Assembly: GCA_030428355.1 (NCBI GenBank) | Contig: JAUIBL010000002.1 | Span: 113,135 to 177,134 of the forward strand | Direction: 5' to 3' | Length of the DNA stretch: 64,000 nt | Origin: Alphaproteobacteria bacterium | GTDB taxonomy: Bacteria > Pseudomonadota > Alphaproteobacteria > Rhodobacterales > Rhodobacteraceae | Shown: positions 32,294 to 40,299 of the stretch, one piece after another | Numbering within the stretch: position 1 is the stretch's first letter | How the letters are laid out: each line of letters begins with the position of its first letter | Notes under the pieces: model-generated | The model's input: only the letters and a program-made list of their open reading frames with translations | Database searches by the model: none | Told to the model about the DNA's origin: nothing | Position numbers and translations under genes: made by a program

Positions 32294-32315
32294 GGGCGCA
32301 TGGTCTGCATCCGGG

Positions 32316-33194
32316 TCATCGCCCCTTGATCTGGATCGAGAAACTGCGCCGCGCGCCGACCGGTGGTCGGGGGAAGGGGCCTGCGCCCCTCACCAGTTGC
32401 AGCGCGGCCTGATCAAGGGCGGCCGACCCGGAACTCCGGGCCAGCGATACCGAAGACAGCCCCCCGTTTGCAGCGATGCTGAAGGCGATCACGGCGGTGC
32501 CCCGCGCCGTCACACGCGGCTTGCCCGCACGCGACAGGGTACGCATGACCAATCCCGGATAATTGCTGGCCGCCGCCGTCCCCGCCTCGGGCGTGCTTCT
32601 GCCCGCACCGCTGTGCTGCGCCATCGCCTTGCGCTGTCCCGTGGCGGCCCCCGCCTGGGCAGTGCGGTCAGCATTGCCCGGCGCGGGTTTGGTCTTTGGC
32701 GGGACGGATTTGGGCTTGGCCTCCGCGACCGGTTCGGCACGCTGCAGGGTATCCATATTGCGCGGTCTGGGGCGGAGGGACTGCGCAACAGCGGTGCTTT
32801 GCGGATCCTGCGCCGTGATCCGTTCCGCACCCGTATCGGATGTCAGGACGGTTGCCGCATCTACGACCGCAACCGCGCCACGCTCTGCCACAACCGCCCG
32901 AGCTGCAGGTTCGGGGGGCAGGGCCGCGACCTTGGCGGGTGGCGTGACCTCGGGGCGCACCGCATCCAGATGCGCAGGTGTTTCCGCCGCCGTGACCTCG
33001 GCTGTCTCGGGCCGCACTGGGCTCAGCGTTCCCGCCGCCATGTCGGCAAACGCCGAGCCCAACCTCACCTCGGTGCCGCCCTCGGCCCCTGCGATCTGGG
33101 TGCGGTCCTGCGAAACCAGTGCAACAGCCAGAGCCCCGTGCAGCACAAGGGCCACGGACAAAGCAACACTCTTGACGGCAAGGGCAGAGCGCAT
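32316..33194 (-). CDS. tonB: TonB-like energy transducer
   Basis: 292 residues: an N-terminal membrane anchor (ALAVKSVALSVALVLHGALAVALV), a long Pro/Ala/Glu/Lys-rich periplasmic spacer (KSVPPKTKPAPGN) and a C-terminal TonB domain (YPGLVMRTLSRAGKPRV, then GTAVIAFSIAANGGLSSVSL and LDQAALQLVRGAGPFP). It transmits proton-motive force from ExbBD to outer-membrane receptors such as HmuR. The start at 33194 overlaps the ExbD stop by 1 bp and begins with the expected hydrophobic anchor. Last gene of the operon 32316-35031. Confidence 0.9.
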   Translation of the reverse strand: MRSALAVKSVALSVALVLHGALAVALVSQDRTQIAGAEGGTEVRLGSAFADMAAGTLSPVRPETAEVTAAETPAHLDAVRPEVTPPAKVAALPPEPAARAVVAERGAVAVVDAATVLTSDTGAERITAQDPQSTAVAQSLRPRPRNMDTLQRAEPVAEAKPKSVPPKTKPAPGNADRTAQAGAATGQRKAMAQHSGAGRSTPEAGTAAASNYPGLVMRTLSRAGKPRVTARGTAVIAFSIAANGGLSSVSLARSSGSAALDQAALQLVRGAGPFPRPPVGARRSFSIQIKGR

Positions 33195-33580
33195 CAGTCC
33201 AATCCCCGTTCCGTGACGATGACGACGCTTTCCGCACCCGCATCGCGCAACGCGCGGCCCTCGGCGATCAGCAAAGCCGCCGGCACGTCGCGGTCGGGGA
33301 TGATTCGCACCCGCGCACGCGCGTCCTCTGGCAGCGCGGCGACAAACTCCGCCGTTGAAAGGACTGCTACACCCCGGTTGGTGATGCGCCCGTCGGCGTG
33401 CAGCACCAAGGCATCGGCGGGGGCGGTGTTGTCGACCTCCGCCGCGCGGACCAGCCGCAGATCCGTGTCCAGAGGGGCCGCGAGGCTGCCCGCGACAAGA
33501 AAGAAGATCAGCATCAGGAACACGATGTTGATCAGCGCGATGGTCGGTTCGCGGTCGGTCTTGGACCTGATCTGTCTCAT
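33194..33580 (-). CDS. ExbD-like protein, second copy (membrane Asp replaced)
   Basis: 128 residues with a single N-terminal membrane helix (TIALINIVFLMLIFFLVAGSL) and a periplasmic domain. In ExbD/TolR the helix carries an essential proton-conducting Asp in the pattern (I/L)ID(V/I)(V/I)F. Here the aligned residue is Asn18 (ALINIVF), while the neighbouring ExbD keeps Asp17 (SLIDVIF). It is therefore likely a non-conducting partner in a mixed ExbD dimer. It overlaps tonB by 1 bp and the first ExbD by 4 bp. It might not be an ExbD homologue in function. Confidence 0.82.
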   Translation of the reverse strand: MRQIRSKTDREPTIALINIVFLMLIFFLVAGSLAAPLDTDLRLVRAAEVDNTAPADALVLHADGRITNRGVAVLSTAEFVAALPEDARARVRIIPDRDVPAALLIAEGRALRDAGAESVVIVTERGLD

Positions 33581-33957
33581 GTTGTCTCCAGAACGGTGAC
33601 GGTGACGCCCGGAATGGCACGCAGCGCGACCAGAAGGTCGGTCAGGCGCTGCGCTGTGACATCCGCACTTGCCGACACCAGAACGCCGACCACCGCATCG
33701 CCGGTCCGGTGTGCGGCAAGTGTCTCGCTCAAGGCATAAAGCGCGGTGTCGGACCCGTTCACCCGCAGGCTGTCGGTATCAAGCGACAGAAACACCGGGC
33801 GTTCGGACGGGGCTGCGCCACCCGTGCGAGCCGAGGTGATCGCGATCTCTCCGAAGCGGGTAAAGGTGGAAGACAGCATGAAAAACAGCAGCAGAAGGAA
33901 GATGACGTCGATCAGGGACGTCATCGACAGCCTGCGCCTGCGCCGCTCTCTACGCAT
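33577..33957 (-). CDS. exbD: ExbD, TonB-system proton channel subunit
   Basis: 126 residues: basic N-terminus, one membrane helix SLIDVIFLLLLFFMLSSTF with the conserved Asp17, then a periplasmic domain (LTDLLVALRAIPGVTVTVLE). It forms the proton channel with ExbB that energises TonB. The start overlaps the end of exbB by 8 bp. The following gene encodes a related protein without the Asp. Confidence 0.9.
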   Translation of the reverse strand: MRRERRRRRLSMTSLIDVIFLLLLFFMLSSTFTRFGEIAITSARTGGAAPSERPVFLSLDTDSLRVNGSDTALYALSETLAAHRTGDAVVGVLVSASADVTAQRLTDLLVALRAIPGVTVTVLETT

Positions 33958-34600
33958 GGGCCGGGACGCCGTCCGGCACGGCAGAGTTGCGACGTCCGCT
34001 GGGTGACAAAACCCTGTGTACAGCCTGTTGCGCCAGCACGCGGTCGCCGTCCATGCGGGCTTCGAACCAGCTCAGCACGACCGAGGTCGGCATCGCCACC
34101 GCCAGACCCACCGCCGTGGTCAGCAAGGCAACCCAGATGCCCCCGGCAAGGATCGACGGATCGACCTGCGCTCCCGCATCCTGCAACGCCTGAAACGCCG
34201 AGATCATGCCAAGCACGGTGCCGAAGAGCCCCAGCAGAGGTGCAATCTGCGCCACGGACTCCAGCAGACGGAACCCGCGTTCCAGCCGGGCGAAGCGCGC
34301 TTCGGCCTCGGCTTCAAGGCGGGCGGCATCCGTCTGGCCGTCGAACGCCATCGCGACGACGGGCGCAAGATAGCTGCGCGACTGCCCAAGGTGATCGCGG
34401 GCGGCCGTCCGGTCTCCGGCATCCCACGCGGCAACGGCATCGCTCAGGGCTTTGTGATTGCCGACACCTGCCGATGCAAACTGCCAGATCTTGTACAGCA
34501 CGACCGTCAGCACCAGCACCGACAGCGCACAGAGCAGAAGAACAACTGGTCCACCAAGCTCGACGATGCGTTGGAGACTGGCGTGAAGGGTCGCGATCAT
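33950..34600 (-). CDS. exbB: ExbB, TonB-system motor protein (MotA/TolQ/ExbB)
   Basis: 216 residues with three membrane segments (about residues 15-37, 115-135 and 150-175). The family patterns GLFGTVLGMISAF and GIWVALLTTAVGLAVAMP, which line the pentamer pore, are clear. It builds the inner-membrane motor with ExbD that powers TonB. It overlaps the upstream gene by 4 bp (ATGA) and exbD by 8 bp. The order is unknown protein, exbB, exbD, exbD-like, tonB. Confidence 0.92.
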   Translation of the reverse strand: MIATLHASLQRIVELGGPVVLLLCALSVLVLTVVLYKIWQFASAGVGNHKALSDAVAAWDAGDRTAARDHLGQSRSYLAPVVAMAFDGQTDAARLEAEAEARFARLERGFRLLESVAQIAPLLGLFGTVLGMISAFQALQDAGAQVDPSILAGGIWVALLTTAVGLAVAMPTSVVLSWFEARMDGDRVLAQQAVHRVLSPSGRRNSAVPDGVPAHA

Positions 34601-35031
34601 CCCAGCACCTCGACAGCGGTGCGGCTGCGCAGATCAAGATCCCCGCTGCACGCGTTTTCCGGCAGGTTCTCTCCGGTGCAGGTTTCCGCGCCATTGATCA
34701 GCACGCGCCCAAGCGAGGCACACTGCAGGTCCGGCACGACGAATTGCCGGACACGGGGCCGGTTCGAGGGCAGGGCACCAAAATCGAACAGGGTCAGCCG
34801 GTCAACCCGGCCTACGGTGTCGAACAGCACCGTCTCGTAGACCACCTGGTCGAGATCCGTCGCATGTCCGTTTCGAACAAGAAAACTGACCCGACAGGAC
34901 GTGTCCACTTGTTCGACGGCGTTCAGTTCGACCGACACATGGGGGCGCTGACCCTCTTCCGCGCTCAGCGGGCTGAACGCCAGACAGAATGCGAGCCACA
35001 GGCCCGCAGGTTTCGCGATGAGGTGTGACAT
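34597..35031 (-). CDS. Secreted protein of unknown function, first gene of the tonB operon
   Basis: 144 residues with a signal peptide (hydrophobic core LWLAFCLAFSPLSA). The mature part has four Cys (in TSCRVSF, DLQCAS, ETCTGEN and ENACSGD) and no domain I recognise. The first gene of the exbB-exbD-tonB unit and ATGA-coupled to exbB, it may be a periplasmic accessory of TonB-dependent uptake. A copy of the 18-bp iron-region motif lies about 95-115 bp upstream. Confidence 0.75.
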   Translation of the reverse strand: MSHLIAKPAGLWLAFCLAFSPLSAEEGQRPHVSVELNAVEQVDTSCRVSFLVRNGHATDLDQVVYETVLFDTVGRVDRLTLFDFGALPSNRPRVRQFVVPDLQCASLGRVLINGAETCTGENLPENACSGDLDLRSRTAVEVLG

Positions 35032-35125
35032 AACTCCAGCCTCTGATTGCCAATGCAGTCATCTGGCTGGGAAAGACCCTTGCTGGATGGCAGAGATCTA
35101 CCATCCAGACGGGTCGGGTTCAATA

Positions 35126-35143
35126 CCTGATTAAAACAGTTTG
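35126..35143 (-). promoter_or_regulatory. Shared iron-region motif upstream of the tonB operon
   Basis: On the minus strand CAAACTGTTTTAATCAGG. It aligns without gaps to TTGACTGTTTTAGTCTGA (41424-41441) and TTGACAAAAAAAATCAGA (minus strand of 37492-37509). The core ACTGTTTTA(A/G)TC is shared with the hmuR/hmuS promoter. Probable binding site of an iron-responsive repressor; which one is not known. Confidence 0.5.
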
Positions 35144-35183
35144 TTACTCAGGCGATGTCAGGAGACATGACGCCACGTGTCCG

Positions 35184-35669
35184 TCAGGCAAGATGTGACC
35201 GCAGCATCCAGGCGAATTTCTCGTGGATCTGTCCGCGCTCGATGCACAAGTCCTCGGTCAGCGCATCGCCGTGACCGGCAGCAAGCTCACCCGCCCCGGC
35301 CAGCGTTTCCGCCAGCGTTTCCTGCGCATCCTTCATCAGGCGGATCATGTCTTCAGCGCTTGGCACGCCATCGACTTCGGACACCTTGGATCGTTTGAGC
35401 ATCCCGGCCAGAGTGCCTTCCGCATGCGCTCCCAGCGCCTTGATCCGCTCGGCAATATCGTCCTGCGCGGTAAAGTGATCTTCGTAGATTTTCTGGAATA
35501 GATCATGCAGCGGCCCAAAGGCCATGCCGGTCACGTTCCAGTGGAAATTCTGCGCCAGCATCGTCGTCACTGCGGTTTCGGCAACGCATTGGTTCAGCGC
35601 TTCCGCGATCTGCGCGGTTGCATCGGTCGAAAGGGTTTGGGCGGTTTGTGTCAAGGGGGCCTCCTGCAT
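35184..35669 (-). CDS. dps: Dps, DNA-binding ferritin-like protection protein
   Basis: 161 residues of the Dps/ferritin-like family. The ferroxidase-site pattern NFHWNVTGMAFGPLHDLF then HFTAQDDIAERI (residues 42-75) gives the expected His, Asp and Glu ligands. Dps dodecamers oxidise and store iron with hydrogen peroxide and protect DNA. Ribosome site GGAGG lies upstream of the ATG at 35669 (minus-strand reading of CCTCC). A perfect ICE palindrome 80 bp upstream suggests control by the haem/iron sensor Irr. Confidence 0.93.
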   Translation of the reverse strand: MQEAPLTQTAQTLSTDATAQIAEALNQCVAETAVTTMLAQNFHWNVTGMAFGPLHDLFQKIYEDHFTAQDDIAERIKALGAHAEGTLAGMLKRSKVSEVDGVPSAEDMIRLMKDAQETLAETLAGAGELAAGHGDALTEDLCIERGQIHEKFAWMLRSHLA

Positions 35670-35748
35670 CTACACGGTTTAAGCGCTGGCTGGCATTTGG
35701 CTGGCTTGCCAAACCAAGCTAGGCCGCTCCGGACGCGGGGGCAAGACA

Positions 35749-35767
35749 ATTTAGAATATTTCTAAAT
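35749..35767. promoter_or_regulatory. ICE (Irr-box) palindrome upstream of dps
   Basis: ATTTAGAATATTTCTAAAT is a perfect 19-bp dyad (8-bp arms, TAT centre) and matches the iron control element TTTAGAA-N3-TTCTAAA described for Irr in alphaproteobacteria. It overlaps the last codons of the neighbouring 35762-36184 gene on the same strand, and stands 80 bp upstream of the dps start codon. Confidence 0.85.
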
Positions 35768-36184
35768 CCGAGGGAAACGCTCGGCTACACGGCGCAAGAG
35801 AAACACCAGGTTCCTGTGCGCATGTTTCGGAACCCGCGAGTGCAGAAGGAACGTGGCACTGGCCTCGTCCCCGGTCTTGAGGCTGCGGGCAAGCGCAACC
35901 AGCCATTTTTCGTCGAATGACAGCGCCATCTCGCCGACCCGGTACAGAACCGGACGATGCCCCAGTGCCTGTGAAAGACAGCGCACCAGCACTTCAGAGG
36001 CTGCATGCAGGGCAATGTCGCGATTGCCCGACAGGGCCGCACAGGCCCCGAACAGGTCGATATACGCCTTGCAGCGGTTGGTGCGCGCCACATCGCGCAG
36101 ATGCTCGATCAGGCTGTGTTCGGACAGGACCGGCTGCGGTGGTGACACGCGGTCAATGGAAACCCGGCTTGCGATTGCGGTCAT
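35762..36184 (-). CDS. Conserved-looking hypothetical protein near dps
   Basis: 140 residues, unrecognised. No signal peptide; mostly alpha-helical, with two Cys near residues 38-48 (RCKAYIDLFGACAALSG) and a His-containing C-terminal region (SRVPKHAHRNLVFLLRR). It sits between DUF1289 and dps in the iron island, all on the minus strand, with 56 bp to the upstream gene and 92 bp to dps. A role in iron storage or sensing is guessed only from position. Confidence 0.65.
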   Translation of the reverse strand: MTAIASRVSIDRVSPPQPVLSEHSLIEHLRDVARTNRCKAYIDLFGACAALSGNRDIALHAASEVLVRCLSQALGHRPVLYRVGEMALSFDEKWLVALARSLKTGDEASATFLLHSRVPKHAHRNLVFLLRRVAERFPRI

Positions 36185-36240
36185 GTGGTCAGTGTCCTTG
36201 TCGCGGATCGTTCAGTCTTGGCAAAGGGATCGACATGCGG

Positions 36241-36501
36241 TCAGGCGGCCTTGCCCCCTTCGAGAACCGACAGCGCCACCTTCTTCTTGCGGCACCGCTT
36301 GCGATAGGCGTTTTCCCAATGTTTGTAGCGACCCATCGCGTCCTGCTGGGCGACGACTAGTTCGACAAACGCCTCGCGATGCTTGTCCTTTTTCAACGAC
36401 TTGAACGCGGATTTCTGCGCTTTTGTCATGGAACACCCGATGCAATGACCTTCGCGTTTGAACTTGCACACGCTGATGCAGGGGCTGGGAACTTTCGGCA
36501 T
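36241..36501 (-). CDS. DUF1289 domain protein
   Basis: 86 residues. The N-terminal pattern PSPCISVCKFKREGHCIGCSMT (Cys at C-X3-C-X8-C-X2-C) is typical of DUF1289, a small family with a likely Fe-S or Zn site of unknown function. The rest is very Lys/Arg-rich. GAGGACAT precedes the ATG (minus strand). It is 53 bp after the upstream gene in the same unit. Confidence 0.88.
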   Translation of the reverse strand: MPKVPSPCISVCKFKREGHCIGCSMTKAQKSAFKSLKKDKHREAFVELVVAQQDAMGRYKHWENAYRKRCRKKKVALSVLEGGKAA

Positions 36502-36554
36502 GATGTCCTCGCTGGAATGCAGGGCGGCAAACCCCGTCTGGCTTGGGGCGGCCC

Positions 36555-37037
36555 TCAGTGAAGGGTGCGGTTTTCCGTGTCTGTCGGCATGTGGCGCGGA
36601 CCCTGTGCGTGGCCCGCGATGCGCTGCATCGCCTGTCCGACCTGCGCCGCCATCAGCGCAACCGGTTCGGCATGACGCGCCGGGACAAGCAGGCTCGCGA
36701 TCATCGCGGCTTCGGCCAGATCACCCTGTGCCGCCTCGCGGACAAGCGTCAGAACCATCGCCTCGTCCGAGCCGATGCAGGTGCAGCCCAGACCATGCCG
36801 GACAAGCGGCCTCCGCGCGCAGGACCCAAGGGTGCCCAGCAGGGTTTCAAAGCCGCGCAGCTCGGCGCGCCCGTCACGGGCTCCCAACCCGCGGGCAAAG
36901 GTATTCCACACCTCGGCCTGACCTTCGGGACCTTCCATCCAGAACCGCAGGGACAGGATCAACGACGCCTCCCAGGCTGCGATCTCGGTCAGCCTGCCCA
37001 CCACGGCGGCACCGGCTCTGTGCATCTCGCCCGTCAT
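36555..37037 (-). CDS. Hypothetical protein coupled to hemP
   Basis: 160 residues, unrecognised, no signal peptide. It is largely helical (EMHRAGAAVVGRLTEIAAWEASLILSL; EAAMIASLLVPARHAEPVALMAAQVGQ) with a CTC motif near residue 85. The start overlaps the hemP stop (ATGA), so the two are translated together. Function in haem uptake is inferred from this coupling only. Confidence 0.7.
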   Translation of the reverse strand: MTGEMHRAGAAVVGRLTEIAAWEASLILSLRFWMEGPEGQAEVWNTFARGLGARDGRAELRGFETLLGTLGSCARRPLVRHGLGCTCIGSDEAMVLTLVREAAQGDLAEAAMIASLLVPARHAEPVALMAAQVGQAMQRIAGHAQGPRHMPTDTENRTLH

Positions 37038-37207
37038 TTGGTGAGGATCAGCTTGCCCGCGCGCGTGATGCGCAGGGTGTAGGTCTGGCCATCCAGAACG
37101 ATCTCGGCCTTGACGCCGTTGCGGATCAGGTCGCGGGCGTCATAGGTCATCGTGCCGTCGCTTGGGTCGATCGCACTGGGGTTTGGCAGGTTCTGCATCA
37201 GGCTCAT
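37034..37207 (-). CDS. hemP: HemP, hemin uptake protein
   Basis: 57 residues. The C-terminal half, TYDARDLIRNGVKAEI then VLDGQTYTLRITRAGKLILTK, is the characteristic HemP/YdiE pattern (DGQ.Y.LR.TR.GKLILTK). HemP is a small haem-uptake regulator or accessory encoded with hmu genes. GGAGAAGGA lies 3-8 bp upstream of ATG 37207. It overlaps its neighbours at both ends (ATGA). Short enough to be overlooked. Confidence 0.93.
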   Translation of the reverse strand: MSLMQNLPNPSAIDPSDGTMTYDARDLIRNGVKAEIVLDGQTYTLRITRAGKLILTK

Positions 37208-37374
37208 CGTCCTTCTCCCGCCTCGCGTCTGCGATCGCGCTGGAGGTCGATCAGGTATTCAAGCGCAAGCCCTTCGATCTGTGCCGCATCGGCACCGGTT
37301 TGCACAAGTTCGCGCCAGGTGGTGCTGGCTGTTGCAGGCGTCCGGGTGCTGGCCCGTGGCTCGGCTGTCGTCAC
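37204..37374 (-). CDS. Small ORF translationally coupled upstream of hemP
   Basis: 56 residues from GTG 37374, which has GGAAAGGA 7 bp upstream. The stop overlaps the hemP start codon (ATGA). The sequence VTTAEPRASTRTPATAST is followed by an amphipathic helix TWRELVQTGADAAQIEGLAL then EYLIDLQRDRRRE. Unrecognised. It could be a real small subunit or a coupling leader for hemP. A longer open frame from 37509 has no ribosome site. Confidence 0.5.
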   Translation of the reverse strand: MTTAEPRASTRTPATASTTWRELVQTGADAAQIEGLALEYLIDLQRDRRREAGEGR

Positions 37375-37491
37375 GATCTGGTCCTTTCCGTTGACATCCG
37401 GGCTGCCCGTGCAAGGTGGCTGGGACTCGCATGATCTGCATGCACATTTAATCCGACAATTCGAGTCGGGTATTGAGATCTTGTAGTCTAA

Positions 37492-37509
37492 TCTGATTTT
37501 TTTTGTCAA
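37492..37509 (-). promoter_or_regulatory. Shared iron-region motif upstream of the hemP operon
   Basis: On the minus strand TTGACAAAAAAAATCAGA. It aligns to TTGACTGTTTTAGTCTGA (hmuR/hmuS promoter) as TTGAC-N6-A-(A/G)TC-N-GA. It is about 120 bp upstream of the small ORF and hemP, in the 178-bp gap after hmuV. Confidence 0.45.
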
Positions 37510-37552
37510 GAATAGAAGCGATCATTGTATGCGGTCCGGGTCATGTTCAACG

Positions 37553-38335
37553 TCACGCCGATGCGGCATGTGGCAGGATGTAGGGTATCCCCGACGGCGG
37601 CGGGGCCGACACCCGCAGGGCGCAGCGATAGGCGCGTGACAGGATGTCATCGGTCAGCACCGCGCCGGGCGCTCCGAAGGCAAGGCGCGCGCCTTCGGCC
37701 AACACCGCCACCCGGTCGGCATAAAGCGCCGTCAGGTTGAGATCGTGCATCACGGCGATCACGCCGCCACCTGCGCGGGCAAACTGGCGGGCGATCTCCA
37801 TCACCTGCAACTGGTGCGCGATGTCCAGACTGGACACCGGTTCGTCCAGCAAGAGCCAGCGCGGCTGGCCGCCCTCGACCGGGGCCCAGACCTGCGCGAG
37901 CACACGCGCCAGCATGACCCGCTGCGCCTCGCCGCCCGACAGGTCCTGAAACGTGCGGTCCGCGTACTGAGCCAGCCCGACACGGGCCAGCGCCTGCATC
38001 GGCACGTCCGGCCGGTTACCTGCGGTGCCCGATTGCAGGCCAAGGCGCACCACTTCGAGCACGGTAAAGGGAAAAGCCAGCCGCGACGCCTGCGGCAGTA
38101 CCGCCCGTTGCGCGGCAAGCTCCCAGGGGGGCAGGTCGCGAATGTCCCGTCCGTTCAGCAGCACCCGACCCTGATAGGGCAGGGTGGCGGTGATGGCCCC
38201 CAGAAGCGTGGACTTGCCCGACCCGTTCGGGCCGACAATCGCCGTCACTTCTCCGGGCAGGGCGCTCAGGCTGACGCCGCGCAGCGCCTTTCGGGTGCCA
38301 TAGCTGACGCGGATGTCTTGGGCGAACAGGCTCAT
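37553..38335 (-). CDS. hmuV: HmuV, haem ABC transporter ATPase
   Basis: 260 residues of the FepC/BtuD type. Walker A GPNGSGKSTLL is near residue 34, signature LSGGEAQRVMLARVL near 132 and Walker B WLLLDEPVSSLD near 157. It powers haem import through HmuU. The ATG at 38335 overlaps the hmuU stop by 4 bp; a longer frame exists but begins within hmuU. Last gene of hmuS-hmuT-hmuU-hmuV. Confidence 0.95.
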   Translation of the reverse strand: MSLFAQDIRVSYGTRKALRGVSLSALPGEVTAIVGPNGSGKSTLLGAITATLPYQGRVLLNGRDIRDLPPWELAAQRAVLPQASRLAFPFTVLEVVRLGLQSGTAGNRPDVPMQALARVGLAQYADRTFQDLSGGEAQRVMLARVLAQVWAPVEGGQPRWLLLDEPVSSLDIAHQLQVMEIARQFARAGGGVIAVMHDLNLTALYADRVAVLAEGARLAFGAPGAVLTDDILSRAYRCALRVSAPPPSGIPYILPHAASA

Positions 38336-39399
38336 GGCTCCACCAGCCCCCGACGTCTGAGCAGGATCCACAGGAACACCGGTGCGCCCAGCACCGCCGT
38401 CACGATCCCGATGGGCAGTTCCGCAGGCGCAATGACCACGCGGGCGATCACATCGGCTAGGATCAGCAGCGTCGCCCCCAGAAGCGCGGAATTGAGCAGC
38501 AGCGTCCGGTGATCCGGACCCGAGGCAAGACGCAGCAGATGCGGCACGACGATGCCGATGAAGCCGATTCCGCCGGACACCGCAACCGCCGCCCCGGTTG
38601 CCCCGGCGACCGCAAGGATCGCCACGGATTTCAGGCGCTGCACATGGATGCCGATATGGGCGGCCGTGGCCTCGCCCAGGGCCAGACCGTTCAGGCCGCG
38701 CCCGAGCATCAAGGCGCCCCCGATGGACAGCAGGATCAGCGGTCCCGCCGACAGCACCTTGGCCCAGCTTGCCCCGGCGAGCGATCCCAGGCCCCAGAAG
38801 GTGAGGTCGCGTAATTGTTGGTCATCCGCGATATAGACAAGGATGCCCGACAGCGCCCCGGCCAAGGCCCCCAGCGCGATGCCCGCCAGAAGCATCGTGG
38901 CCACCGATGTCTGTCCCTGCCGGGTGGACACGCGGTAGAGCAGGATCGTCGATCCCCACCCCCCGAGAAAGGCCGCGACCGGCACCATCTGGTTGCCGAT
39001 GCGGTCGATCATCCAGACCGGCAGCAGCGTGCCCAGAACAATCGCCAGAATGGCTCCGAGGCCCGCGCCCGCGCCAACCCCGACGATCCCCGGATCGGCC
39101 AGCGGATTGCGGAACAGCCCCTGCATCGCAGCACCCGAGACCGCAAGGGCCGCCCCCACCAGAACCCCCATCGCCAGCCGGGGCAGGCGGATGTCGAACA
39201 GCACCACGCGCTCCATATGGCTCAGGGGTTCGCCCTGCGCGAGTTTCGCCAGCATTGCGAACAGCGTCACATCCGTGGCTCCGATCTGAAGGCTGGCAAT
39301 GCAGGCCAGCGCAAGACCACCGGCCAACACCCAGTGCAGGCTGCGGGCACGGGACAGCCGGTCGCGCGGCAGTGTCGCGGTGTCGGGGATGGCGGTCAC
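38332..39399 (-). CDS. hmuU: HmuU, haem ABC transporter permease
   Basis: 355 residues, about ten membrane segments, FecCD/BtuC family. Patterns RLPRLAMGVLVGAALAVSGA, MQGLFRNPLADPGIVGVGAGAG (residues 60-100) and GGIGFIGIVVPHLLRL are typical. It moves haem across the inner membrane. It is 3 bp downstream of hmuT and 4-bp coupled to hmuV. Confidence 0.95.
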   Translation of the reverse strand: MTAIPDTATLPRDRLSRARSLHWVLAGGLALACIASLQIGATDVTLFAMLAKLAQGEPLSHMERVVLFDIRLPRLAMGVLVGAALAVSGAAMQGLFRNPLADPGIVGVGAGAGLGAILAIVLGTLLPVWMIDRIGNQMVPVAAFLGGWGSTILLYRVSTRQGQTSVATMLLAGIALGALAGALSGILVYIADDQQLRDLTFWGLGSLAGASWAKVLSAGPLILLSIGGALMLGRGLNGLALGEATAAHIGIHVQRLKSVAILAVAGATGAAVAVSGGIGFIGIVVPHLLRLASGPDHRTLLLNSALLGATLLILADVIARVVIAPAELPIGIVTAVLGAPVFLWILLRRRGLVEP

Positions 39400-39402
39400 G
39401 GC

Positions 39403-40299
39403 TTAACTGTTCCGCGCATACAGGGCATCATTCAGAAGACGCACGGCCTCGGCGGTGCGCGGCCCGAAGCCCAGCATCAACAGACCATCGAGCCGCACAA
39501 CCGACCGGGTCTGCGCGGCGGGCGTCAGGCGGATCGCGGGCAGGGCGAACAAGTCGTCATCGGCCACACCGTGATCGCCGCCCCGGTCCATCATCAAAAT
39601 GACGTCCGGCGCGGCAAGGCCCACGGCCTCGTCGGTGATCTGCTTGTAGCCGTCGAATTCTGAAATCGCGTTCACACCGCCGGCCATGCGGATCAGCGCA
39701 TCCGCCGCGGTCCCCGTGCCCGAGGCGTTGATCTTGCCGCCTTGCGTGGACAACACGAACAGCACGCGCTTCTTGTCGCCTTCCGGCCGCTCGGCATCCG
39801 CAAGGGCGGCAGACAGCGCGGCGGCAACCTCGGCGGCCAGCGCATCGGCCTTGTCGGGAACGCCAAGCGCCGCGCCGATGATGTCGATCTTGCGCAGGAT
39901 ACCATCCGGGGTCAGCGCGTCCGGCACCTCGACAAACGTCACATCCGCCGCGCGGATCACCTCCAGCGCCTCGGGCGGGCCTGCGCCTTCTTCGGACAGG
40001 ATCAGCGATGGCCCCACCGACAGCACACCTTCCGGAGACAGCGACCGCATGTAGCCGACATCCGGCAGGTACGCGACTTCGGGTGGATAGCTTGACGTGG
40101 TGTCGCGGGCCTTGAGCCGATGCTGCTGGCCAAGGGCTGCGACGATCTCGGTGACCGACCCGCCGATCGACAGCACGTCGCCATGCGGCTCGGGCAGAGC
40201 CGTGCTGTCCTGGGCACGGACCGCCAGCGCCAGCAACGCGCCGAGCATCGCTCCCGAGACCAGTGTCAAAGCCGAATACCGGAACCGACGCCCCCTCAT
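39403..40299 (-). CDS. hmuT: HmuT, periplasmic haem-binding protein
   Basis: 298 residues with an N-terminal basic region and hydrophobic signal (ALTLVSGAMLGALLALAVRA, cleavage near AQD). The mature part starts with the haem-binding protein pattern DVLSIGGSVTEIVAALGQ and contains YPPEVAYLPDVGYMRSLSPEGVLSVGPSLIL. It hands haem to HmuUV. ATG 40299 overlaps the hmuS stop (ATGA). Confidence 0.93.
   Translation of the reverse strand: MRGRRFRYSALTLVSGAMLGALLALAVRAQDSTALPEPHGDVLSIGGSVTEIVAALGQQHRLKARDTTSSYPPEVAYLPDVGYMRSLSPEGVLSVGPSLILSEEGAGPPEALEVIRAADVTFVEVPDALTPDGILRKIDIIGAALGVPDKADALAAEVAAALSAALADAERPEGDKKRVLFVLSTQGGKINASGTGTAADALIRMAGGVNAISEFDGYKQITDEAVGLAAPDVILMMDRGGDHGVADDDLFALPAIRLTPAAQTRSVVRLDGLLMLGFGPRTAEAVRLLNDALYARNS

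Noticed and set aside
33195..33620. N-terminal extension of the TonB frame
   Set aside because: The frame is open upstream but encodes a Pro/Arg/Gly-rich sequence antiphase to ExbD; the true start gives a membrane anchor and 1-bp overlap with exbD.
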